8,909 nucleotides of DNA from an uncultured Prosthecobacter sp. (GTDB lineage: Bacteria; Verrucomicrobiota; Verrucomicrobiia; Verrucomicrobiales; Verrucomicrobiaceae): contig CALDGV010000806.1 in assembly GCA_937941745.1 (NCBI GenBank), positions 1 to 8,909 on the forward strand. The letters run 5' to 3'. Of this stretch, positions 1 through 6,254 are shown piece by piece; position 1 is the stretch's first letter; each line of letters starts with the position of its first letter. The notes under the pieces were generated by a model that was not told the origin of the DNA, did no database searches, and saw only the letters and a list, made by a program, of their open reading frames with translations. The position numbers and the translations under genes were made by a program.

Positions 1-1
1 C

Positions 2-691
2 CACTACCAGAACAACCCGGACTACAGCGACTTCCCCACCATTAACGGTATTGGGGATTTCGTCATGCTCAGCCGCTGGCCGGCGCTCTCCATGGATCCG
101 CTGTTTCCGCCGCGGGATGCCGCCGTCACCGAACGGCGGGCCTGGGGTGTTCGCTGCGTGGTGGCGGCGGCGGGCCGGCGCTGCGTGATCTACAACCTGC
201 ATCTGCCCACACCCCGCGATGCCCTGGAGTCCTACATGCGCGGAGCCTTCCTGTGGGGCATCCTCGGTCACCTGCCTGTGGGCGACTGGGAGGCCAAGCG
301 CCTGCATTACGAGGCCTTCTGGCAGCCTTACCTGACCTTTGCGGAGAACTTCCGCAGGCAGCTGGCCCAGGAAATCGGTCCCGTGCTCGTGCTGGGTGAC
401 TTCAACACCCCGCCCTTCGGCCCGATTCACCAGGGGCTCACGGACGGGCTCATCGACTGCCACCGCGCCGCCGGCTCGGGCTTCGGCTACACCTTCCCGG
501 GAGACACCCGCAATCCGCTCGCCTTCTTCCAGCCGTGGCTCCGCCTGGACCGCGTCCATGCCTCCGATCATTGGAAGCCGCTGAGCTGCCGTCCGGTCGA
601 GGCTCCTGCACAGCACCTGCCGCTGATGGTGGAGCTGGACCTTCCTCCACCCACGCTCGTCCCGCCCAATGTCCTCCCCGATGACCCCTGA
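2..691 (+). CDS. Endonuclease/exonuclease/phosphatase (EEP) family protein, 5' end missing
   Basis: The reading frame is open from the first base, so the true start lies left of the window; 229 residues are visible. The fold is that of the EEP superfamily of metal-dependent phosphoesterases (DNase I, Mg-dependent endonucleases, VanJ-like membrane-associated enzymes). Visible marks, counted from the first residue: NLHL at 65-68, the core metal/phosphate motif GDFN at 132-135, YTFPGD at 163-168, and RLDRV at 181-185, the usual RIDYI-type strand. The C-terminal motif, normally SDHRP or SDHLP, reads AQHLPL at 203-208, so the His is kept but its Asp partner is Gln. The substrate cannot be told from this fragment. 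Its end overlaps the start of the glycosyltransferase gene by 23 bp, so the two are probably translated from one mRNA. Family is confident; specific activity is not. Confidence 0.85.
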   Translation, partial: HYQNNPDYSDFPTINGIGDFVMLSRWPALSMDPLFPPRDAAVTERRAWGVRCVVAAAGRRCVIYNLHLPTPRDALESYMRGAFLWGILGHLPVGDWEAKRLHYEAFWQPYLTFAENFRRQLAQEIGPVLVLGDFNTPPFGPIHQGLTDGLIDCHRAAGSGFGYTFPGDTRNPLAFFQPWLRLDRVHASDHWKPLSCRPVEAPAQHLPLMVELDLPPPTLVPPNVLPDDP

Positions 692-1931
692 TGTCCCGGC
701 AAACGCCGCCCCCTTGCCGCGGATCCTCTGGGTCAATGTGCGCCTTCTCCATCCCTTGAACGGAGGGGACCGCCTGAGGACCTACCACATGCTGCGGGAG
801 ATGCGCCGCGGCGCCCGCATCACCTACCTCTGCCCGCGCACACCGCAGGATGACGACTCAGCCCTGGCCCGGGCTTCGGAATACTGCGATGAGCTGATCA
901 CCTTCGATCTCGATCCGCCGCGCTCCGGCACGCCGCGCTTTTTTGCTGCAGTGCTGTGGAACTGCCTCTTCGGCTCCCGGCCGTTTGCTTCTCAAAAGTA
1001 TGCCTCAGCGGAGGCGCTGCGCCTGATTCAGGCGGAGCTGGCCGCTGGAAAGCATGATCTCGTGGTGGCGGACTACCTGATGTCCTGGGTGCACTTTGCC
1101 GGGCTGAAAAGGCCTCCCGCAGTGCCCACGGTGGTGTTCCAGCACAACGTCGAGTCGCTGATCTGGAAACGGCATGTCGAAAACGCTGGCAACCCCCTCC
1201 GCCGCTGGATCTGCCGTCGTGAATGGCAGCTTACCCGGGCCTTTGAGGACCACGCCGCCACCCACGCCACAGGTCAGATTGCCGTCTCCGAAGACGAGGA
1301 GCGCACTTTTCGGGACGAGCGCGGCATGAAAAACGTCCTTGGCTGGGTGCCTACAGGGGTCGATCCCGACTATTTCACCCCCAGCACCTCCACGGCTCCT
1401 GTGCTGGCCTTTCTGGGCAGCATGGACTGGCACGCCAATGTGGACGCCATCGAGCACTTCACGCGGCACAGCTACCCGGCCATCAAGGCGCGCTGCCCGG
1501 AAGTGCGGGTGATCCTCATTGGCCGCAACCCCACGCCCGCCATCCGGGCCCTGGCCGAGGCCGACCCCAGCATCGAGGTCACCGGCACGGTGGACGATGT
1601 GCGCCCCTACCTGGCCCGGGCCAGCATCATGATCCTGCCCCTACGCGTGGGCGGCGGCACGAGGATCAAGGTCTTTGAGGGCATGGCCGCCGGGCTGGCC
1701 CTTGTCTCCACCCGCATCGGCACTGAGGGACTGCCCGTGGTGCATGGCCAGCATGCCCTGCTGGCGGATGATCCCGCCGCCTTTGCCGAAGCGGTCATCT
1801 CCCTCATTGAAGCGCCTGAAAAGCGCCGCCAGATGGCCGCCACCGCCCTGCAATGGGTGCGGGAAAACTTCAGCTGGGCCTCCGCCTCACGGAAATTTCT
1901 CGATCTCCTGGCCCAGGTGCGGCGCTCCTGA
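669..1931 (+). CDS. GT4-type glycosyltransferase, similar to PEP-CTERM/EpsH1-associated sugar transferases
   Basis: A 420-residue glycosyltransferase of GT-B fold that should move a nucleotide-activated sugar onto a glycan or lipid-linked acceptor in the cytoplasm. The N-terminal Rossmann domain opens with ILWVNVRLLHPLNGGDRLR near residues 19-37, followed by FQHNVES at 157-163. The C-terminal domain starts near VLAFLGSMDWHANVDAIE and carries IGRNPTPAIRALA, VTGTVDDVRPYL and then GGGTRIKVFEGMAAG at 328-342. E337 matches the second Glu of the EX7E motif of retaining GT4 enzymes; the first Glu position is occupied by the GGGT stretch, a variant that I recall from the TIGR03087-like group. ATG at 669 overlaps the EEP gene; a second in-frame ATG at 681 is equally possible. 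Neither has a visible Shine-Dalgarno sequence. The ending is four bases from the convergent phosphatase gene. A role in exopolysaccharide or surface glycan synthesis is an inference from the family only. Confidence 0.88.
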   Translation: MSSPMTPDVPANAAPLPRILWVNVRLLHPLNGGDRLRTYHMLREMRRGARITYLCPRTPQDDDSALARASEYCDELITFDLDPPRSGTPRFFAAVLWNCLFGSRPFASQKYASAEALRLIQAELAAGKHDLVVADYLMSWVHFAGLKRPPAVPTVVFQHNVESLIWKRHVENAGNPLRRWICRREWQLTRAFEDHAATHATGQIAVSEDEERTFRDERGMKNVLGWVPTGVDPDYFTPSTSTAPVLAFLGSMDWHANVDAIEHFTRHSYPAIKARCPEVRVILIGRNPTPAIRALAEADPSIEVTGTVDDVRPYLARASIMILPLRVGGGTRIKVFEGMAAGLALVSTRIGTEGLPVVHGQHALLADDPAAFAEAVISLIEAPEKRRQMAATALQWVRENFSWASASRKFLDLLAQVRRS

Positions 1932-1935
1932 GCCC

Positions 1936-2991
1936 TCAGCCGATTTCCACCCGGCCGTCCAGGTGCTTCACGAACTGATGCAGCAGGGTGCCATCCACCC
2001 CATGATGCGCAAAGGTGACGCTTCCGGGCTGCACGGTGATGTGGGTGAAGCCGTGCACCGCCTTGCCGTAGGGCATCTTCCGCTTGTCGGCACCTTCCAG
2101 CGCACGTGTGCGGGCACCGCCGCCTCCTGAGAGAATGTGGGAGGTGAATCTTCCTTCCAGCTCCAGGTGCTGAAGGTCGTGGTCGTGGCCGCAGAGGTAG
2201 GCATGCACATGGTGCTCCTGAAGCAGGGGCTCCCATTGCTCGATCAGCGGCTTCGTGTCGCCATGGTCGCCGTTGGAATAGACCGGATGATGGGCCACCA
2301 CGAGGGTGAAGGGAGCCCTCGGCTTGGCCAGCTCTGCCTTCAGCCAGGCCAGTTGTGCCTCACCCTCCTCGGCGGTCAGGGAGGGACGGGTGAATTTCTT
2401 CGTCTTGGAATCCCGGCCGCTCACTTCGCGCAGGTTGCTGTCCAGAAAGAGAACGGTCAGCAGCGGCTTCTCACGGCTGCCGAAGTCCTGACGATACCAC
2501 TTCGCCGGCATCTTCCAGCGCGTGCCGCCCTTCTTGGAGTAGGCCAGCTGGGTTTGTTCGCCGCCCAGGTTGTCGTGGTAGTCATGGTTGCCCAGGACAG
2601 CATACATCGGGCACGGGAAGGCTGCTTCCGGATACATCTGCTCGATGTCCGTCTGCCAGCGTTTCGAGGTGACGGTGAAGAGTGGGTTGGGCGGTGTGCC
2701 GGATTTTTTGCCCTTTGGCACCTTCGGCCTGGGTTCCGCAGGTCCGTAGAAGTTGTCGCCCACCAGCAGCAGCGCTTCGGGCTTCATCTGATGCTGCTGC
2801 ACAAAGTCCTGCATGGCCTTGGACACGGCCTTTTGGTCCGCAGCGCCTGTGCCGAAGTCGCCGATGGCCAGCAAATGCAGCCCGTCTCCAGCCACAGCCG
2901 CCTGGGTCTGGCGCGAGAGGTTCAGCGCCAGGGCGGCGCTGGAACAAAACAGGGTCTGCAGGGCACGGCGGCGGTTCAGGGCAGGGGTCAT
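1936..2991 (-). CDS. Tat-exported metallophosphoesterase, tartrate-resistant acid phosphatase (TRAP/ACP5)-like
   Basis: A 351-residue calcineurin-like phosphoesterase closest in motif pattern to TRAP-type purple acid phosphatases. The dinuclear-metal motifs appear in the expected order: GDFG at 44-47, GDNFYG at 78-83, GNHDYHDN at 134-141, AHHPVYS at 233-239 and CGHDHDLQ at 267-274. Pattern and order match ACP5, whose members hydrolyse phosphomonoesters using a mixed-metal centre. The N-terminus has a twin-arginine-like signal (NRRRALQ, residues 6-12) followed by a hydrophobic stretch to about residue 25 and an Ala-rich cleavage region near 31-34, so export folded to the periplasm is likely. 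A Lys/Pro-rich insert at about 87-102 separates the second and third motifs. ATG at 2991 was chosen because it places the Tat signal correctly. The gene follows the PLP enzyme by 32 bp and may be last in its transcript. The natural substrate is unknown. Confidence 0.9.
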   Translation of the reverse strand: MTPALNRRRALQTLFCSSAALALNLSRQTQAAVAGDGLHLLAIGDFGTGAADQKAVSKAMQDFVQQHQMKPEALLLVGDNFYGPAEPRPKVPKGKKSGTPPNPLFTVTSKRWQTDIEQMYPEAAFPCPMYAVLGNHDYHDNLGGEQTQLAYSKKGGTRWKMPAKWYRQDFGSREKPLLTVLFLDSNLREVSGRDSKTKKFTRPSLTAEEGEAQLAWLKAELAKPRAPFTLVVAHHPVYSNGDHGDTKPLIEQWEPLLQEHHVHAYLCGHDHDLQHLELEGRFTSHILSGGGGARTRALEGADKRKMPYGKAVHGFTHITVQPGSVTFAHHGVDGTLLHQFVKHLDGRVEIG

Positions 2992-3005
2992 GCCCTATTC
3001 AACGA

Positions 3006-3016
3006 GGCTCGGAGCC
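3006..3016 (-). other. Short palindrome before the metallophosphoesterase gene
   Basis: GGCTC-C-GAGCC on the - strand is an 11-nt near-palindrome in the 32-bp spacer after the PLP-enzyme gene, ending 14 nt before the ATG at 2991. As RNA it would give a stem of four base pairs with a three-base loop. It is short enough to be chance in GC-rich DNA. Confidence 0.3.
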
Positions 3017-3023
3017 GGATTTC

Positions 3024-4148
3024 TCAGACGGTGATCTTGCGGTTTCGTGCCGTGATCGGCCAGACCTGCGTGGCCTGCATGCCTTCGACCACGACCGCCT
3101 CGCCGTGCATGGACACCGTGGGGCAGACATGGCGTGGGATGCCGTGCAACGCCTGACCTACGACGAACTCATGCGCCCGCTCCGTTTCGAGGACGAGGTG
3201 CTCCTCGCTTTGCATGATCGGCGTGGCGTCCGGCAGTTCCTCAAAGCGCACCCTGGGATGGGGCTGCTCCGGCGCCACGGACTTATGCCCCAGGTCCAGC
3301 GTCAGGCGGTTCACGCCCGGCTTGCTGATCACGCGGGCCAGCAGCACGGCGGCAGGCTGGAAGGGCAGGTCGGGATGCTTGTCGCCATAGCCAAAGTCCC
3401 AGAGCACCGTCGTGCCGGGGCTGCAGATGCGCTCAGGGTGCTTCGCATGGATGCCAAAGGTGGGTGATCCACCTGCCAGAAACTCGCGGATGACCACACC
3501 CTCACCCTGGAGGCGCTTTTTGAAGGCCAGCACCGGCGCAAAGGCCTCGGTGCACTTGCGTTCTCGCTCCGCCAGCTCGGCATCATGGATGTGGCCGTCG
3601 TAGGCATGCAGGCCGCTGAGCAGCAGGCGCGGCGCCTCCTTGATGGCATGCACCAAAAAGTCCGCCGCCTCTCCCGGTGCGATGCCGGTGCGGCCCATGC
3701 CACAGTCGAGCTCCAGAAACACGCCCAGGTTCACCCGGTGCTGCTGCGCTGCCGAAGCCAGCGTGCGGATGGTCTCTTCATCATCGGCGATGCCGGAGAA
3801 CTTCGTCTGCGGGTATTTCAGGGCCAGCTCTGCCAGCCGGTGGCCGTTTGGCCCCACGCAGGGCATGGCCAGCAGTACGTCGGCCGCGCCAGCCATCGCG
3901 CACATCTCCACCTCGGCGATCGTCGAGCATTTGAACTTCGTGATGCCCAGCTCGATCTGCCGCTGCACCAGGGGCAGCAGCTTGTGGGTTTTGACGTGCG
4001 GCCGCAGGCGCTCCGGGCCGCCGGCGATCTCAAGCATGAGCTTCAGGTTGTGCTCGATCCGTTCCCGGTAGAGCAGCAGCGCCGGTGAGGCGATTTCAGC
4101 TTCGTTGTCGATGTGGAACCAGGCGGGAGCAATGTCAGGAGCGGTCAT
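3024..4148 (-). CDS. PLP-dependent D-threonine aldolase / D-serine dehydratase-like enzyme
   Basis: A 374-residue fold-type III PLP enzyme (alanine racemase N-terminal barrel plus the D-serine dehydratase-like C-terminal domain). Such enzymes cleave D-threonine and related D-3-hydroxy amino acids to glycine and an aldehyde, or dehydrate D-serine. Marks: SPALLLY near 21, RPHVKTHK at 49-56 with K53 the likely Schiff-base lysine, ELDCGMGRTG near 146-155, HAYDGH near 181-186, GGSPT at 226-230, SPGT at 243-246, SEEH at 314-317 and PRHVCPTV at 338-345. H340 and C342 fit the metal site; as I recall the families, H-x-C resembles D-serine dehydratase while SEEH resembles D-threonine aldolase, so the reaction is left open. 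The frame stays open back to an ATG at 4250, but starting at 4148 removes an overlap with the DUF1802 gene and gives a normal-looking N-terminus. No clear Shine-Dalgarno is present. A hairpin lies 18 nt before the start. Confidence 0.87.
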   Translation of the reverse strand: MTAPDIAPAWFHIDNEAEIASPALLLYRERIEHNLKLMLEIAGGPERLRPHVKTHKLLPLVQRQIELGITKFKCSTIAEVEMCAMAGAADVLLAMPCVGPNGHRLAELALKYPQTKFSGIADDEETIRTLASAAQQHRVNLGVFLELDCGMGRTGIAPGEAADFLVHAIKEAPRLLLSGLHAYDGHIHDAELAERERKCTEAFAPVLAFKKRLQGEGVVIREFLAGGSPTFGIHAKHPERICSPGTTVLWDFGYGDKHPDLPFQPAAVLLARVISKPGVNRLTLDLGHKSVAPEQPHPRVRFEELPDATPIMQSEEHLVLETERAHEFVVGQALHGIPRHVCPTVSMHGEAVVVEGMQATQVWPITARNRKITV

Positions 4149-4166
4149 GAGGGGGGAATTTCGGGA

Positions 4167-4203
4167 GCTTCCGGCCGCGATCTTGATCATCCGGCTAGGA
4201 AGC
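4167..4203 (-). other. Long-stem inverted repeat between the DUF1802 and PLP-enzyme genes
   Basis: On the - strand, GCTTCC (4203-4198) pairs with GGAAGC (4172-4167), and inside it GCCG (4195-4192) pairs with CGGC (4177-4174). The two helices are separated by a small 2x1 internal loop, and the apical loop is 14 nt. The structure spans the DUF1802 stop codon (TAG, 4197-4195) and ends 18 nt before the PLP-enzyme ATG. No T run follows. It may act as a transcript-end, pause or processing signal. Confidence 0.5.
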
Positions 4204-4782
4204 ATCAAGAATCGAATGCAGCCGGCCTGCTGTTTCATTCCAAACCGCATCGCTCAAGGCGGGCGTCGCCTCGGGCAGCAGCGCCAGGCCATCTTCGGGA
4301 AGGTTCACCCAGGAGCGGCAGCCGCCATAGCTCTTTGAGTAGGCAAAGGACCAGCGCTTTGGGAGCTTCCAGGCTCGCACGAGGGCGATGTGCAGGCAGC
4401 TTTCGTCATCATAGACGAAGCGCTCCTTCACCACGTCCTCATTCCAGATGTGCAGCGGAGCCAGCGCCTCCATCTTCGCCCAGTCGGTGACCTTCCAGAC
4501 GTGCTCCAGCGTCGCAAAGCCGTCGATGTCCACACTCGTGCGCTCCTCTTCGGGCGGGAAGGCGCGCTGAGCATTCTCCGGCACCCAGCGGAGCTTTTCC
4601 CCCTGGGTGTGAAACCAGGTGGGGAAGAGGAAGAAGGCCTTGTGCTTCCACTCAAAGCCGCCGCGGCCCTCATGAATCCCACCTTTGCGCAGAATCATGG
4701 TCTGCACGCCCTGCACGAGGGAGTCGCAGACAAAGGACCACTCTTTGAAACCAATGGCGGAGGTAGGGAGGACAAGGGACAT
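4195..4782 (-). CDS. DUF1802 family protein, function unknown
   Basis: A 195-residue soluble protein that I recognise as DUF1802. The diagnostic N-terminal block is GFKEW at 11-15, VCDSL, GVQTMILRKGGIHEGRGGF at about 25-43, then HKAFFLFPTWFHTQGEKL to about 64. A basic, aromatic-rich C-terminal half follows (WKLPKRWSFAYSKSYGGCRSWV near 138-159). It has no signal peptide or membrane segment. No catalytic residue set can be named, and I do not know a demonstrated function for the family. I chose ATG at 4782 because homology begins about ten residues later. A TTG at 4857 overlaps the upstream stop codon (TTGA) and would add 25 residues of low-complexity, unconserved-looking sequence; translational coupling through it cannot be ruled out. 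The 71-bp leader contains a perfect 7-bp hairpin ending 16 nt before the ATG. Confidence 0.8.
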   Translation of the reverse strand: MSLVLPTSAIGFKEWSFVCDSLVQGVQTMILRKGGIHEGRGGFEWKHKAFFLFPTWFHTQGEKLRWVPENAQRAFPPEEERTSVDIDGFATLEHVWKVTDWAKMEALAPLHIWNEDVVKERFVYDDESCLHIALVRAWKLPKRWSFAYSKSYGGCRSWVNLPEDGLALLPEATPALSDAVWNETAGRLHSILDAS

Positions 4783-4798
4783 GCTCTTCGGCGATACC

Positions 4799-4815
4799 CA
4801 CCCTGGGCCAGGGTG
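4799..4815 (-). other. Perfect hairpin in the DUF1802 leader
   Basis: CACCCTG and CAGGGTG form a perfect 7-bp stem with a 3-nt loop in the spacer between the oxidoreductase and DUF1802 genes. It ends 16 nt before the DUF1802 ATG at 4782. No T run follows on the - strand. It could be an mRNA processing or translation-control element, or a transcription pause; if the TTG start at 4857 is used it would instead lie inside coding sequence. Confidence 0.45.
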
Positions 4816-4853
4816 CAAGGCGGGACCCTCTGCCGATCTTGTGCAAATCCTGC

Positions 4854-6218
4854 TCAACCCAGACCCTCGACGCTCCAGCCTTCGCGATACTTCCGCGTGA
4901 GCTGCGCATTGAGTTCGGGCCGGTTGGCGATTTTACCCGCCGCCGCATCCCATTCGATCCAGTCACCCGGATTGCGCTCGGAAAGCACGCCAAGCAGAAC
5001 TGCCTCCGTCACTGGGCAGCCGTAGGTCGGCAGGTCGGTGGCGGCTTTTTCGCCCTTCATGCAGGCATCGACCCAGTCGGTGTAGTGGTTGGCGATGCGT
5101 GTCTTTGGATAGGTGTGGCCGGTGAATTTAGCCTCCGGCACCAGCCAGGGGCGCTGGCTGTGCGGTTTGAAGATCCCGCCGTTCTCACCGATGAAGAAAA
5201 TGCCGCTCGGAGTGTCCTTGGTGAGCACGCTGGGCTTGATGACACGCTTGTCGTACTCGTAGCCGCCGTCCGTCCAGGTCATCTTGATCGTGTCACCCGC
5301 CGTTAGCGCTGTGCCGGGGAATTCGAGCTCCAAGTGGCGCTTCTGAGCATACAGATCGCCCTGGCTGCCTTCGTCGAGGCAGCGCACGCGCTTCGGTGCC
5401 TGCAGACCGAGGCAGGCAAACACCACGTCGAAGTAGTGGCAGCCCATGTCACCCATCATGCCGACGCCAAAATCGACCCATGAGCGCCACATGGAAGGGT
5501 GGTAGGCATCGGCGAGGAAGGGCACCTCCTGTGCGACACCGAGCCAAAGGTTCCAATCGACGTTTGCAGGCACTGGATCGGCCTCCGCCTTGCGCTGCGT
5601 GACCTTCGGCCACCAGTTCGCCTTTTTGTTCTCCCAGCAGATGACCTCCTTCACCTTGCCGATGGCGCCACTCTTGATCAAATCGACCGCGAGGGAGGTC
5701 TCGATGCTCGAATGCCCCTGCGTGCCCATCTGCGTCGTCACACCCGCTTTCGCTGCCTCGGCGCTCAAGATTCGGGCTTCGTGCAGATGATGCGTGAGCG
5801 GCTTCTGGAGATAGACATGCTTCTTCGCCCGCAAGGCCGTCACCGCCTGCGCGGCGTGCATGTGGTCGGGCGTGCCGATCGTGATGGCATCGACGGTATC
5901 ACCCAGCTTCGCGATCATCTCGCGGTAGTCGCGGAACGTCGCCGCCTCTCCCAGCCGTTCCTTCGCCGCAGGGTCCTGATGCTCTTTCCGCCGCGATGAC
6001 ATGCCCTTCGTGGCCAGCTCCAGCGTCCTCGCATCCACATCACACATGCCCACGATGCGCACCTTCGGGTGCTGCAGGACGCTCATCATCGTGTTTCCGC
6101 CCATGCCACCCACCCCGATCGACGCCACCTGAAACATCGAGTTCGGCGACTTCGCGCTTAGGATGGCAGGTGCAGAAACATAGGCGGCGGTGTGCTTGAG
6201 GAAGGAGCGGCGGTTCAT
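4854..6218 (-). CDS. Tat-exported Gfo/Idh/MocA family oxidoreductase
   Basis: A 454-residue NAD(P)-dependent sugar or cyclitol dehydrogenase-like protein. The start NRRSFLK (residues 2-8) is a near-perfect twin-arginine motif, followed by a short hydrophobic segment to about 22, so it is probably exported folded with its cofactor bound. The Rossmann domain shows GVGGMGG at 35-41, CDVD at 59-62, TPDHMHA at 116-122 and QKPL at 138-141, matching the EKPL motif with Gln for Glu. The substrate domain has HPSMWRSWVDFGVGMMGDMGCHYFD at about 240-264, and a long C-terminal part (LPTYGCPVTEAVLLG) usual for the large secreted members common in Planctomycetes and Verrucomicrobia. The substrate is unknown; carbohydrate breakdown is a reasonable guess. 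ATG at 6218 has a good Shine-Dalgarno (GGAAGG, 6-nt spacing), but that site lies inside a hairpin filling the 36-bp spacer after the rRNA methyltransferase gene. Confidence 0.9.
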   Translation of the reverse strand: MNRRSFLKHTAAYVSAPAILSAKSPNSMFQVASIGVGGMGGNTMMSVLQHPKVRIVGMCDVDARTLELATKGMSSRRKEHQDPAAKERLGEAATFRDYREMIAKLGDTVDAITIGTPDHMHAAQAVTALRAKKHVYLQKPLTHHLHEARILSAEAAKAGVTTQMGTQGHSSIETSLAVDLIKSGAIGKVKEVICWENKKANWWPKVTQRKAEADPVPANVDWNLWLGVAQEVPFLADAYHPSMWRSWVDFGVGMMGDMGCHYFDVVFACLGLQAPKRVRCLDEGSQGDLYAQKRHLELEFPGTALTAGDTIKMTWTDGGYEYDKRVIKPSVLTKDTPSGIFFIGENGGIFKPHSQRPWLVPEAKFTGHTYPKTRIANHYTDWVDACMKGEKAATDLPTYGCPVTEAVLLGVLSERNPGDWIEWDAAAGKIANRPELNAQLTRKYREGWSVEGLG

Positions 6219-6220
6219 GG

Positions 6221-6252
6221 GAGGCCTTCCAACGTGCGGGGAAGGGTGCCTC
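6221..6252 (-). promoter_or_regulatory. Hairpin covering the oxidoreductase ribosome-binding site
   Basis: On the - strand, GAGG (6252-6249), a 3-nt bulge and CCTTCC (6245-6240) pair with GGAAGG (6230-6225) and CCTC (6224-6221) around a 9-nt loop, giving ten base pairs. The structure starts two nt after the rRNA methyltransferase stop codon and ends two nt before the oxidoreductase ATG, so it fills the spacer. It includes the Shine-Dalgarno and could lower or switch translation. No T run follows, so it is not a classical terminator. Confidence 0.5.
6225..6230 (-). promoter_or_regulatory. Ribosome-binding site of the Gfo/Idh/MocA gene
   Basis: GGAAGG lies six nt before the ATG at 6218. It is the clearest Shine-Dalgarno in the window and supports that start. 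Most other starts here have weak or no such site. Confidence 0.6.
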
Positions 6253-6254
6253 TC

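Noticed and set aside
563..571. SDH tripeptide in the EEP protein at residues 188-190, as the catalytic SDH
   Set aside because: It falls directly after the RLDRVHA strand, where family members have a variable VS-x-H-W-type segment; the catalytic motif aligns about 15 residues later with AQHLPL.
2940..2955. Possible lipoprotein signal in the metallophosphoesterase because of Cys16 after TLF
   Set aside because: The residues before the Cys do not fit a lipobox, and the signal has a twin-arginine pattern with a later Ala-rich cleavage region.
2137..3156. A 339-codon open frame on the + strand opposite the metallophosphoesterase gene
   Set aside because: It mirrors a gene whose opposite strand encodes all five metallophosphoesterase motifs; its own translation shows no recognisable domain and reflects GC-rich codon bias.
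4149..4250. N-terminal extension of the PLP enzyme to ATG 4250
   Set aside because: The extra 34 residues overlap the 3' end of the DUF1802 gene, cross the hairpin and do not look like the usual start of this family.
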